A stretch of 64,000 nt of DNA from Incurvaria masculella (lineage: Eukaryota > Arthropoda > Insecta > Lepidoptera > Incurvariidae): contig OX335650.1 in the NCBI GenBank assembly GCA_946894095.1, forward strand, positions 7,068,001-7,132,000. Direction: 5' to 3'. This document shows, in pieces, positions 31,591-42,544 of the stretch. A program made the position numbers and the translations under genes. Numbering within the stretch: position 1 is the stretch's first letter; each line of letters opens with the position of its first letter. Under the pieces are notes generated by a model. It worked only from the letters and a program-made list of their open reading frames with translations, was not told the origin of the DNA and did not search any database.

Positions 31591-31627
31591 TAGAACTTTT
31601 TTCAATTTCTCTCACAGATTGTTTCCT

Positions 31628-31885
31628 TAGGGCCTTTTACAACAAATGCTGATAAGTTTAATCTTCACATCAACGGGCCTTTCTTACCAGTACAAGATAA
31701 TCAGCTCTTTAGTAATAAAGGCCCTTTATGCCTGGTTTCCGCCAAGTGCTGATTTATTTTAATCGCCACTTAAGGGCTTGCAAGCTGCTAAGAAAGGGCC
31801 TTAATACCTTAATACCTTAATTAAGGCCTTAATACCTTAATACCTTAATTAAGGCCTTAATACCTTAATTAAGGCCCTAAGTGTC
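31628..31885. repeat. GGGCC-rich repeat region with CCTTAATA tandem array
   Basis: Two diverged direct copies of a unit beginning (A)GGGCCTTT and containing GCTGAT(A/T)...TTTAATC occupy 31628-31800. They are followed by a short array of CCTTAATA and TTAATTAAGGCC blocks to about 31880. Possibly a palindromic MITE with an expanded end. Confidence 0.5.
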
Positions 31886-32892
31886 AAATAAAATAAACCA
31901 TGCTCAATCCACTAAAGCACAGTTATCAGTCGCCATACTACTGATCACGCTATACCAATTGGGTTGTGAAGTTTCCCGCCAGTATGCATACGCCTGTCCC
32001 CCACTGTAGCTCTACATGCCATAAGTATTTCGCTATTTTGGGTCCCACAGATGTAGTAGTTTTATTTTGTAGTTTAGTATGCATTGGTTTTTAAGTTAAT
32101 GTTACTAGCCACCGAATGAAAATGTTTTCAGACAACATTTCTGTAAGTCTAAGCGGGAAAAGATATGTATATTCCACTTGTTTTATTGATTTGGGTTGAT
32201 TGTCCATTACTTAAGCCGTCTGTTATTATTTAGTCAAAGCATGCCCCTCACCGCAAAACAAGAGGCAAGGCGGCCGGGTGAGGCGGTGACAGTTGGTCGC
32301 GACATTTCGATCGGCGGGCCTCACCTCCGGCGGGAGCGGCAGCCGACGAGACAAGTCGAAATGAATGCCACCGCCGCGAATGCCGCGCTGCATCGCTCAG
32401 GCCCGCGGCACCCGATCGCTTTTATTTTTCGTACAAAACACCCGTTAACCCGGAGAAAAGAAACGCGTTCCTTTGTAGGTTTTTTTCCCGGAGCGGCACA
32501 AAGAGGGCTTTCATTACGTACGGTAGGTAAAAAGAAGCGAAACAGATGTACGGCGGCGGCGCGGCGGAGATGGCGGTGCATTCCCGCACAATAGTCACGA
32601 ACGCGCGAACGGCCGCTATCGATCGCTCTTTGTCCGCCCTTCGGCGGGGCCCGTGTCGGAGTCGCGATCGGGTGGAATTCTCGTCCTGCCGCGCCGCAAA
32701 CGCCAGGAATGAACCGATCGGTGACGACGATATGGCCCGGCCGGACGACCGGCCTCAGCGTCGCGATCGCTATCCGCCGATGAGCGCGGATTCTTCGCCG
32801 AAACGTCCACACGGTCGTCGATTGGCCGTAGCTTTTGATTATAACTACCCGCACGGTTGCGGACTGTATTGAGCTCTTTACAGTTTCACCAG
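31886..32892. other. Spacer with a large GC-rich islet
   Basis: From 32240 to 32870 the sequence is CpG-rich, with overlapping frames on both strands (up to 198 codons on minus). None contains a motif I know and both strands are equally open, so I treat them as compositional. This is the largest islet in the window and the best place to test for a host promoter or exon. Confidence 0.35.
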
Positions 32893-33231
32893 CTGGTCTA
32901 CTCAGGGAAGCGAACATGAGAAGTTTTCGCGAGAGAAGCTGTCAATCTCTACACTGAGAAAACGCAACCGTATAGTTGTTAGTTACAACCGAATAAATTG
33001 GTTACGATGCAGCTTACAGTATAATCTGATAATAGCAACCATGACTCGGTTATTATAGCAGAGATTTTTGTTAATTTTAAACGAGTATTCAGTATGAAAT
33101 AACCGTTTTGCCATTAGCAGAGTGCTAACGGTCCGTTTTCTCAGTGCATGTAGAAAAAAGCAGGCATCATTCCAAATTGAGTCTGACAGCTTCGAACACG
33201 AGAGCTTCTCATGTTCGCTTCCCTGAGTAGA
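32893..33231. mobile_element. MITE with CTACTCAGGGAAGCGAACAT ends, holding a second MITE
   Basis: Outer arms of about 50 bp: TCTACTCAGGGAAGCGAACA at 32898 and its complement ending near 33228, continuing into GAAGCTGTCA. Inner arms CACTGAGAAAACG at 32953 and CGTTTTCTCAGTG at about 33135-33147 define a 195-bp element inserted in the first. No coding part in either. Confidence 0.65.
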
Positions 33232-33459
33232 CCCGCAGGTCACTGCGACTCGCCGAGTTCGTCAACGCCATCTATTCCAGGAGGTTACGACATTTTTGGT
33301 CACGATAAGGTAAATGGCTGAATCTGGGTTCACATGTTAGAGACCAACCCTCTGATGCTAAATATGTCGGTCTGCCCGTGCCAAGTGGTTGCGTTTTCTA
33401 GATTGGCTATATAAAATAGATGCTGGTATGTACCTGCTAATGAATATACTGATTACTAC

Positions 33460-35604
33460 TATTATGAATATACTTAGAAGTTAAAAACATTCTTAGAGAC
33501 CTTAAGTCTAAACGTTCTCAAGATCTTTGGAATATTTCCCCCAAATTACTAAAGTAATTAACAGGTGACATAAATCCTCTAAAACAAGTTATAAATCAAT
33601 GTCTAGAAAATGGCACATTTCCCGATTCCCTCAAAATAGCAAAGGTCATACCATTGTATAAAAAAGGATGTCACAATAATGTTGAGAATTACCGTCCGGT
33701 CTCCTTACTACCAGTTTTCAGCAAGGTTTTTGAAAAAGTTATGGAAAAACGTTTGACTCACTTCTTCACTAAACACGATCTACTAAATTTCAGACAATTT
33801 GGATTTCGCAAAGGTAAGTCAACAGGAGATGCCATTGCATCTATGATAAAAACTTTATTAACATCTTTGGATGATTCTCAGCACACATATGGCATTTTCT
33901 GTGACTTATCAAAGGCATTTGACTGTGTAAGACATGATATATTGTTATTAAAATTAGAGTATTATGGAGTAAGAGAAAAAGAGCTACGTTTATGTGAAAC
34001 ATACCTAGAAAACAGAAAACAAATATGTGAGGTCAGTGGTATAAAATCGGATGTTGACCCTGTTACAATAGGAGTACCGCAAGGCTCTATCCTTGGTCCA
34101 TTATTCTTTCTGATTTATGTGAATGACATTTCCGGTTCAATCGGGCAAGACATAGAACTAGTTATGTTTGCAGATGACATCTCAGTAGTTTTGAAAAACA
34201 AAAATATAATTGAACTACGGGAGGTTTTCTTGTCAGTAATTAAGTCGCTCACATCATGGTTTGAACACAATAATCTATTGTTAAATACTAATAAAACGAA
34301 TGTAATGCATTTTCTTCTTGGGGCACATAGGCGTAAAAATAATGAAGATGTAACCAATACTGTAGAGGAATTATCGTTAAACATGGCTAATGAATTAACT
34401 TTTCTGGGATTAATAATTGACAATAGATTCTGCTGGAAACCCCACATAGACAGTCTTGCTGGTAAACTGAGCTCAGCCTGTTATGCCATTAAAAAAATCA
34501 AGGAACTCTGTGGCACGCAAGCTGCAAAAACTGTCTACTTTGCTTACTTCGATAGTCTCATGTTGTATGGACTAATGTTTTGGGGAAATGCAGCAGAAGC
34601 AAATAGAATATTTGTCTTGCAAAAAAGAGCCTTGCGTTGTATTCTTAGCATGAAAGCTTCTTGTAGGAATGTATTCAGCGAAATAGGAATTATGACCCCT
34701 ACCTAGCGCATATGTGTATCAAAATATCTGCCATGCTAGGAAATATAAGCACCATAATACCTTAAATGCTGATGTACATGACTACGATACTAGACGTAAA
34801 ACTGATTTACAAAATGTTAAGCATAGGTCATGAAAATTTTCAAAAGTTTTATATGCAATAGTATTAGGTTATACAACAAAATTCCAGAGGAGATTAGGAA
34901 ATTAGGAGATAAATGTTTTAAGAGCAAATTGAAATCAGTATTAATAAAAAAAAGCTACTACACTATCCAGGAAGCCTTATTAGATAGAAAACTTGTTTAA
35001 ATTTAAGCTCATGACTACATACTTGACCGGGTACCTAACACGGTACTACCAATTTATTAATTTTTTTTTTAAGCTAACAACTTGACAATCGATACAATTC
35101 TGTATCGTGTTTTTTTTTATTTTTTTTTTATTTATTTTTTTATTATTATTATTTTCTATTATTATTATTTTCTCTGACATGGGTACTACATTGTAGTATG
35201 AATGTGTTTATTTACTAACTTATATTTAATTTGATATTACCTTGTATCAAAAATGACGATGGCTTTTTACACCTGAATAATTTAGATCATAATTCCTATT
35301 AATTTAAAATATTAATTTAGAATAAGATGTCATTATAGTAGTCAAGAGTTTGCTCCTCACCAATGTATATAATGTTCTTATAATAATGTTCTTTGTGAGC
35401 AGTAGTAATCAATCAATCACTGTAAACTAGTTTGTAAGTATCACTGGAAAAAATAATAATACAATGACCAACCTGACGAAGTTTCTTGTCGGCTCTTCTT
35501 CGCCAGAAGTAATCGAACCGACAGGAAAAAAAAAATGACGAATCCGAGTGTGTAATATACATCTAATGGAGGAAATAAAGAAACTGAAACTGAAACTGAA
35601 ACTA
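33460..35604 (+). mobile_element. LINE-alpha, 5'-truncated, with 3' UTR
   Basis: Partial reverse transcriptase ORF, then an AT-rich 3' region from about 35075 that is shared with 6554-7018 and 53252-53366, ending in a short tandem (ACTGAA)n tail at 35580-35603. The 5' half (ORF1, endonuclease) is missing. Confidence 0.8.
33478..34998 (+). pseudogene. LINE-alpha reverse transcriptase remnant
   Basis: Reading starts in codons for EVKNILRDLKSKRSQDLW, meets a stop near 33560, and runs on through NPLKQVINQCLENGTFPDSL into the longest open part (33654-34706, 350 codons). Motifs counted from 33654: ENYRPVSLLP (11-20), D84 in CDLSKAFD, GVPQGSILGP (140-149) and FADD (172-175). These are the expected reverse transcriptase landmarks in order. 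After 34706 the frame shifts and further C-terminal codons (YDTRRKTDLQNVKHRS, then IRLYNKIPEEIRKLG) are recognisable to about 34998. At least one upstream stop and two later frame breaks make it inactive. Confidence 0.85.
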
Positions 35605-35974
35605 TCTGGAAACATTGATACCTATTAATTATACAACGATAACCAGACGGTTACTCAATTAAATACTTAAATATACCTAAAGTTATATCTGTAACCTAAA
35701 TCGCCTGTAACTACTAAATGCCACCAAAGTTTTGTTCAGTTTTTGTATTGCTAAGCAAGTATGTATTGATACTTTCATGCTTCGTCATTTGCATCCATTT
35801 ACCTTATCATATGTATTTTTTGTCACCATAACAACTTTTTCAGGCGCCTTATCTACGTAACGCAACCACTTGGAACAGGCAGACTGACACATTTAGCTTC
35901 AGAGGGTTGTACTTTATCCCGTGAACCCAGTTTCAGCCATTTACGTTATCGTTACCATTTTTGTCGCGACCTCC

Positions 35975-36847
35975 TAGTCTAATCCGTCGTTCGAGTCGTT
36001 TTGTTTGGGCCCTTTGTGTGGTTGAAGGAGTAATATGCAGCAGTGAGTAGCTACATAATTAGGCTCAGGCAGTGCTGCTGTTGCGGCGGAGAAGTCACAG
36101 TAGAAAATAAATCAGTAGGGCAGTTCAACTGCCTTAGCAGATGTTGGCTACCGGGATTTTTCTGGCAGAGTTTGATGAGACATTCTCATGTGTCGAGTTT
36201 TACGACTGCTCTTGTGGTTGCACTGTGGCGATGCGTGCGTGTGCACTGCCGGCGTAATGCAGCCCAAATTACAATGATCCGTGCAGCAGACACGACATGC
36301 TGTGTTCGCGTGCCGGGCCAAAATGCAGTGGAAATAGCCCTTCTCTGCTTGAAATGCAAAGTACATTACAATGTAGGTGCAATTCTGTTAGCGTAGTCGA
36401 ATTACTCATCCCCAATTAAATAATAAATATATTCAACAATAACGTTGCCGTTTTTAGAACATAAATTATCCACTAAATCTATTTACAGTTATTTTTTTAT
36501 TAGTGAGTTCTTTTTTAGTACTAGAAGAGTATAGAATGTGAATTCAAATGAAGTAAAGTTGCAGACTGGGTTTGTCGGTGACGAGAATTGAGAAGTACAT
36601 TGTGGATGGAGCGAATAACACACAAACAGTACAGAGCGGGAGTGTGTGGAACTGTCGGCCTAGAAAATTGTCCTATGACTTCGAACAAGTACTCCGTCAT
36701 GGTCGGTTACGTAGCATTCGTAATAGTAGAGCATGTATGTAGATACATGGTCAGAAAGCTGGAGTATACTGTGATCGCATGGTATGACGTATATACTTTT
36801 GTAATGTTTTAGGGATTTCTACGGGTGCGAGCAATGAAACTAACTTA
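35975..36847. other. Unassigned sequence
   Basis: No repeat partner or gene recognised. A 117-codon frame (36043-36396), which reads Cys-rich, is unsupported. Confidence 0.35.
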
Positions 36848-37004
36848 GCCCCGGTTGCACGAAGAGAGCCCAGTTAATCAATGTTCAAACGCGTCACTTT
36901 TAGTGATCCGCATAGAGTTCCTTTCATACTGTCCAAACAAAGTGACGTGTTTGATCATACTTTGACGTTGATTTTGATTTTTTGTCCTTTCGTGCACTCG
37001 GCCC
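36848..37004 (-). mobile_element. TAA-flanked MITE, copy 3
   Basis: GCCCCGGTTGCACGAAGAGA at the left and CTTTCGTGCACTCGGCCC at the right, 157 bp. TTA precedes it, but the right flank has mutated to TTTTTAA. Confidence 0.75.
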
Positions 37005-37330
37005 TTTTTAATGCCTACCCACATTGTACATGCTACGACTTAGGTTGTACAGACCCTACAACTTTCATACAGTTGCTCAATTTATATGTTCCGAACAACT
37101 ATCAGAGGGCCAAGATGAGTATTTCTCCAAACAGCGTCTGCAAGATCATTAATATGCTAAACGAGCTAAACATGGAGGTAGAGTTTGATTTATTTAATAA
37201 TGGCCTAGGTACATTTAAAATGCTAGTTATAAGGCATCTTAATACTTAATACTTAATACTTTAAGTAAAGTATGACTAGTAAACGACTCAGGATAAGGTT
37301 TGCCGGTAAAGATTTTGAATAAATAAATCA
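37005..37330 (+). pseudogene. LINE ORF2 C-terminal fragment
   Basis: The open frame to 37249 ends LLNLYVPNNYQRAK ... LFNNGLGTFKMLVIRHL. That pattern (LNLYVPNNY, then FN--L--FK) parallels the end of the LINE at 41405. It is followed by GAATAAATAAATC. The MITE just upstream interrupts or truncates it. Confidence 0.55.
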
Positions 37331-38599
37331 ATATAATTTTTGCCTACCCAGGCAAAAAATATATTGAGATAATTGTTTCTTGATTTTTTTATAATTATTA
37401 AAATATTATGAGAAATAGACCTTTTTGAAACAGCATGATAATATGGACTTAAGTATTTAAAAAAGCTGTTAACTCAATTGAAAAAGAATGTTAAGATGTG
37501 ATTCGCTGGCCAGTCAAAAGTTTTCTGTGGCGAGGGGAAAGCTAGTTCGAAGCATATTCGTCAAAAGTAACAAAAGGAATAGAGGAATGTTTGAGAAAAT
37601 ATTTTCCAAATTAAATTCTCATTGCCGAGTTCAAATAAAAATGTAATGTGCAAGTGCGATGCTGCAACAGGCTTCCTCCCGTTAGGCATACCGCCCCCGC
37701 ACCGCTACCGCGCCCTCTCCGCCCCGCTGGGCGCTCGGCGGCGGCGCGGCGGCGGCGGCAGCGTGGCGAGCGGCGCAAACTCCGCCGACGAAATTATAAG
37801 CGGTTTCGGTCCACCTCGGCAGCGCAGCCCGCGGGGTGGGATCGCCCGCGGGCCGCGGCCCTCTCTCAGCCTATTTAATTAAACTTCCCGACCGAACCGT
37901 GGGTTCCGAGACCCAACTTAGAGCGTTCAAAAGTACGTGTTTTATCGTTGCTAAAATTATAACGAAGCGCGTCAGCGGCATCGAAATGTTGGGACTTTTG
38001 ACTGGCTCGACACCGTACTGTCCTGAGGCATTAGTCCGAGTAAGATCATCGAAACACCGGTCGATTCTCATTTCGACGTGTATGTACATTTCTAGAGTAA
38101 ACATTGTGAAAGAACAAAAATGTAAAAGAAATCCGAGTTTCCGTTACGTTTTCGATAAAGTTTCCGCTGACAATCTGTTGGGCTGTATGGGTTCCGGCAC
38201 TCAAAAGGAATCCACTTTTGCTCCACTTTGCTTCTTATCGAGCATGCAGCAAGTGGCGACTGTGGGATTTTTCGTTCATGATTCGAATTCCACGTCTTCT
38301 GCTTTGCTTACTGGTTCGTAATCAGGATGTGTTCCAATGCAATAATTCGTGGGATAGCTGATTGGTTCCACTCAGCAATCTTTCAGAAATGGAATGGGAT
38401 TTTGCTTTTGTGACTGATGTTTATCTTTTTAATAATTGTATTGATTTTATTTTTATATTTATTTCTTGTAAATTTTGTAGTTGTATGTGAAAATACTGTC
38501 AAATTATGGGTCTGCTATTAAACATCATAATTATTAAATTAACAGGGTTAATACCGCCCTGAAAGGACCATCGCATTGAATGAACAAACACGTTAAGAG
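37331..38599. other. Unassigned stretch with GC-rich islet
   Basis: Islet at 37680-37870 with GGCGGCGGC runs. Flanking frames (86 and 161 codons) are without recognisable domains. The islet's low-complexity GGC repeats suggest a promoter-proximal region or old exon, without proof. Confidence 0.35.
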
Positions 38600-39362
38600 C
38601 ATCCTCATACCTAAACATTTTGGTCCAATTAAAAAGAGATAGCCAGATCCTGCGTCGCTTAGTTAGAGCAGCTCGAAATAATTCTTTCTAAATGTGACCA
38701 ACCCGCATAACGCGTGAAACCGGTTTTTTAGGGTTCCGTACCCAAAGGGTGAAAACGGAACCCTATTACTAAGCCTCCGCTGTCCGTCCGTCCGTCCGTC
38801 CGTCTGTCCGTCCGTCCGTCCGTCCGTCCGTCTGTCCGTCTGTCACAGGGCTGTATCTCATGAACCGAAATAGGTAGGCAGCTGAAATTTTCACAGAGTG
38901 TGTATTTATTTTGCCGCTATAACAACAAATAGATAAAATAAAAAAATAATAAAAATTAAAGGGGGGTCCCATACAAAAAACGTGATTATTTTGTGTTAAA
39001 TCTTGTACGATGGTACGGAACCCTTCGTGTGCGAGTCCGACTCGCACTTGGCCGGTTTTTTATTGTTTCGTTAAAGAAATTTAAGATCTTAAGATCTCAG
39101 TTAAGATCTGTGAAATGGTATTAAATAAATATTAGTTATATCAATATAAGCCGCAAACTTGAAAAATAATATATTTGAGACCTGACTTCAAATAATTTTT
39201 CCATGCATTCAATATCAATATCTGTAACATTTTTCTTTCTGTTTTGGTAGAACGTTAGCTGGAATTATTTTTGTTTTTTTTTTTTTTTCATGTTCTCATT
39301 CCGTAGAGATCAGGAACATAACCCATCAAACCATTCGCATTGGCTGGTATAACCATCTTAAT
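38600..39362 (-). repeat. Unknown dispersed repeat split by a GACG element
   Basis: Outer parts (38600-38725 and 39061-39362) match 56473-56932 in inverted orientation: CCTCATACCTAAACATTTTG, TGTGACCAACCCGCATAACG, CAAACTTGAAAAATAATATA and CCATTCGCATTGGCTGGTAT. Family not recognised. Confidence 0.75.
38726..39060 (-). mobile_element. GACG-microsatellite element inserted in a repeat
   Basis: TTTTAGGGTTCCGTACCC at one side and CACTTGGCCGGTTTTT at the other, with the CCGT array at 38780-38840. The same host repeat without the insertion is at 56473-56932. Confidence 0.82.
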
Positions 39363-39694
39363 AGAATGTATTATCCAAATCTAATGTGAACCGCTAAAAT
39401 AGTTCACCCGAAACCCTCCGCAGCCAAGTTCACACATATTCGTAGTCCCGTCCTTTTCGCGCGCGCTAGGCCTATCCGAAGTGCATCGAAGGGGAGACGC
39501 GATGCGAGTGGGCCCAAAAAAAACGCCCTTTTTTTTTCCGAGACCCTATTCCGATAAACGTCGGTTGTGACTTTTTATGGAAGCAAAAAGGTTAACACAA
39601 ACACACTAATGTTGTGTGCATGTGTTGAAGTTGTGTTCGGAATAAATGAATGTTAGCCACGGTCGGTTATACTCCAGGAACTTTAGACTTAAAT
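39363..39694. other. Unassigned sequence
   Basis: Nothing recognised. Short CpG-rich part at 39450-39520. Confidence 0.4.
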
Positions 39695-40225
39695 CAGCAC
39701 TTAGAAAAACATTAAATCCGAAATGCAATTTTTTTTCTCAGAAACGTAGTATTTCATATGGACGTGTGTACATTAAGTTTGCAACATTTTGGGGGGCCCG
39801 GAAGATAGAAATAAAATATGAAATATGTTTAAGAAATGATATCTCCTAAACGAATATTTAGAAATGGTCTTTCAAAGTCGAATATGTTAACTAATTTTAA
39901 GTGTAATATAACTGTAAATTTGCAACAATTTATTATTTACGGAACTGTGTAAATATATTTTTTTTGTACTATTTCCGTAATATCTGCAAAGCAAATACTG
40001 CTAACTCAGTTTTATTTTCTGGAATATGTAAATGGCCTAAATCTCTATATTCTGTGAGAAATTTAAAATGTTGCAAAACATAGAAGCACATTTTTTTTCA
40101 TTTATAATTTTTAGATTCGTATATAAGCTAAACAAAAAATTCGAAATGCGGTTTGAATCATTCATTTTGTAGTTTTATCTTTCAATAATATGCTATCAAT
40201 TTTGCAACAATACAAATCGTCCGGA
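39695..40225 (+). repeat. AT-rich dispersed repeat with recurrent TTGCAACA, copy 1
   Basis: Inverted partner of 45530-46060. Shared blocks include AAATCCGAAATG, ACATTAAGTTTGCAACATT, GGGCCCGGAAGATAGAAA and ATCTCCTAAACGAATATTTA. TTGCAAC/GTTGCAA recurs four times at intervals of about 135-150 bp (near 39778, 39920, 40067 and 40204). Confidence 0.7.
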
Positions 40226-40494
40226 ACTAGGTTCAATTAAAACATTACTATAATTACCAGTTTTCACTCGTACACCGACGTAAAGCCACTTCTCTGTGTG
40301 AGTGTAGCGCGTGTAAACATAGCTAGGAAGACTGCGGTGGACGCGGGGGGATGGGGCCGGTCGGCTCGACAGATTCTCCCCGCCTTGCTACCTAAACATC
40401 GCCGCATTTATTTTGTGTTCGTTCGGGAGCAATTTTCATGTGTAAATTGATTTACATTGTTGATAATACAGAATGGCTGTGGACATTTGCGATA
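40226..40494. other. Unassigned sequence
   Basis: Nothing recognised. Confidence 0.4.
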
Positions 40495-40800
40495 GAGCGA
40501 TCGTGGCACAGTGTCGGGTGGATTTGCCTTACACGACAGAGGTCTGGGTTCAAATCCCCACAATGCACATCCACCACTATCTTTCTCTTTCTGAGTTGGA
40601 TAAATGCATTTCGTCATTAATGCGAGCGGTTCCATGGTTCGGAATCCTTGAAAAACTGTAGGTTAAGCCCTCCCGGGTTCATACCTTCATACGCATTTTC
40701 CGTCCGTGTTTTCCATCCAGTTCAATGTAGCCGTGCTCATAAAAGGGGTGGTCCTGCCATGGCACTTATTCCATCGTAAATGCGGTGTGTTGAGATGAAA
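40495..40800 (+). mobile_element. tRNA-headed SINE with decayed head
   Basis: Box B-like GGGTTCAAATCCCC at 40546, CTTTCTCTTTCTGAGTTGGA, CCATGGTTCGGAATCC and TTCCATCCAGTTCAATGTAG. An internal deletion removes part of the GGTACCATCGCATTGG region, and box A is poor. Confidence 0.75.
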
Positions 40801-41404
40801 ATGGAATAGAATTGATGCGATCATAATTGGCAATTACTAAGAATGTTTTGACGGGATGCCGGCCGTGCCTCTAGTCCTTTTATTTTTAACATTCTTAGTA
40901 TGCTTATGGTATGCTTGTTTTATCTATATTTTTATTTTGGATGATAAATTGTTCGCCTTAATAATTTCACCTTTTTACCGATTTCGCCACGCATAGTCAT
41001 TATCTGAAATAATAGGAAGATTTGAACCAGGAAAAAAAAATTTTCAAGAAATTCAACCGACGAAAAAATTATCAGATAAGCGAAAAACATAACAAGAAGT
41101 TTTGATATGACCCCGTATCGTAACAAACAAACGTAAATCGCTGACTCAATATTAGTATTTTTATTTTTCCCTTCTGAGTTTTAAGGTTAACTACCCTAAC
41201 TCCGCGAGATATAGCAAGATTATTAATTAGATTAGATTAATACCAAGAATGCAATCCCGATCTCGCAAGATCTCGTTTTCGCGAGTTCTCGGCCTTTTTT
41301 AAACGAGATTGATCTCGACACACTAGCATAAAAACCTCTAAAGAGAGTTGTCACTCTATCAATTCCCTATACTACGGGCGATAACTGGCGATAGGTCTAT
41401 TTCA
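40801..41404. other. Unassigned sequence
   Basis: Contains a small inverted pair (TAAGAATGTT near 40838 and AACATTCTTA near 40889). Otherwise nothing recognised. Confidence 0.4.
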
Positions 41405-42195
41405 ACACAGACAAGTGCGCTATATTGACATTGAGTCACTCCAGAGAGTGAATAGGCTCTTGGCTAGGGGGATACCAAAATTGACTTGGTGCTGTCTTGC
41501 TTTCGAGAGTGACAAGTCAGAAAAATTAAGGTGTCATCATGGACACCAAATTGTCTTTTTTCATGATCACGTCGACAAACTATGCAAAAGCTCCTTTCGG
41601 ACCCTGGGTGTTGTATTGAGACAAACGTACCATTTGCGCAGTACAGATGCCGTAAACATCCTGTACAACACATTGGTGAGAAGCAAGCTAGAATGCAATG
41701 CAATGATATGGAACCCTCATGAGGCTTAATATACTGCCATGCTTGAAAGAGTGCAAAAAAAGTTCTTGAGATTCCTTTATAAAAATAATTATAATTTTTA
41801 TCCCATTTATCCGAATCGCAGTTAACAAAATATGTGTTTAAATTAGTAATTGGACACATGCAAAATATTTCAGTGCTAGATAGTGTTAATCTGTTCGCCC
41901 CAGAAAATTACAGTCGCGCGCGCTCTCATCCTCGCTTCGCGCTGCCCTCCTCGCGCACCAACATGCTGCGTCACGCGCCGCTCACCCATGCGCTTACAGC
42001 TCTAAATGATATATCTGACAAAATAGACATCTATGCTTGCACTCTGTCCGAGTTCCAGAAGGCAGTTGCTGTTTACTTTGAAGCTGCATAATTTTTAAAT
42101 AAGGTGTGTACTTTATCTATAAATTGCCTAACGCCTTGGCCATTACGCTGTAATGTAAGGTATATTGTTGTATGAATAAATAAATAAATAAGGAA
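41405..42195 (+). pseudogene. LINE ORF2 C-terminal region with (AAATA)n tail
   Basis: Translation gives HVDKLCKSSFRTLGVVLRQ, LYNTLVRSKLECNAMIWNP and MLERVQKKFLRFLYKNN. Then, after stops and a frame change, LVIGHMQNISVLDSVNLFAP and ALTALNDISDKIDI to a natural end at 42091. This is the domain C-terminal to the reverse transcriptase in insect LINEs. The 3' UTR ends GAATAAATAAATAAATAA. Several internal stops, so it is not functional. Confidence 0.8.
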
Positions 42196-42544
42196 ATACG
42201 GCCAGTGGCTGAAGAAGAGGGTATCCGTCTATAGAGCAGCCACTCCACTAACCCCTGATTTCACTATTTCCAGCTATCTGAAATTCGTTAGCTTACTTTC
42301 AGTTAGATTGCATATTCGCATGGTGTAACCATAAGATAACTTTGGGATTTTTGTAGCTGATGGTAGTGAAAATGGGTGTAAGTAAACTCTTTATTATTAT
42401 TATTTTCTTTCAGGACGGATAAGCAAATATTTTAATAAAATATAAATTTTAGTACTAAAATTACATACGTCGCTTTGTTCAACAAATGTGTTATTAATGC
42501 AGAATCAACGGACACATCAAAGACATTGCCTTACTTTACGAATG
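42196..42544. other. Unassigned sequence
   Basis: Nothing recognised. Confidence 0.4.

Larger units (their letters stand above)
33280..35974 (+). mobile_element. GGAGGT-ended MITE, copy C, split by LINE-alpha
   Basis: Left part 33280-33459 (GGAGGTTACGACATTTTTGG ... ATGAATATACTGATT) and right part 35605-35974 (TCTGGAAACATTGATACC ... TTGTCGCGACCTCC) match the two sides of copies A and B. The 2.1-kb gap between them is LINE-alpha. Confidence 0.75.

Noticed and set aside
32321..32917. 198-codon minus-strand frame as a host gene
   Set aside because: CpG-rich region with equally open plus-strand frames, Arg-rich composition and no domain or motif. Unsupported without transcripts.
36043..36396. 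117-codon Cys-rich frame as a small secreted protein
   Set aside because: No signal peptide and irregular cysteines. A 72-codon frame overlaps it on the other strand. No supporting context.
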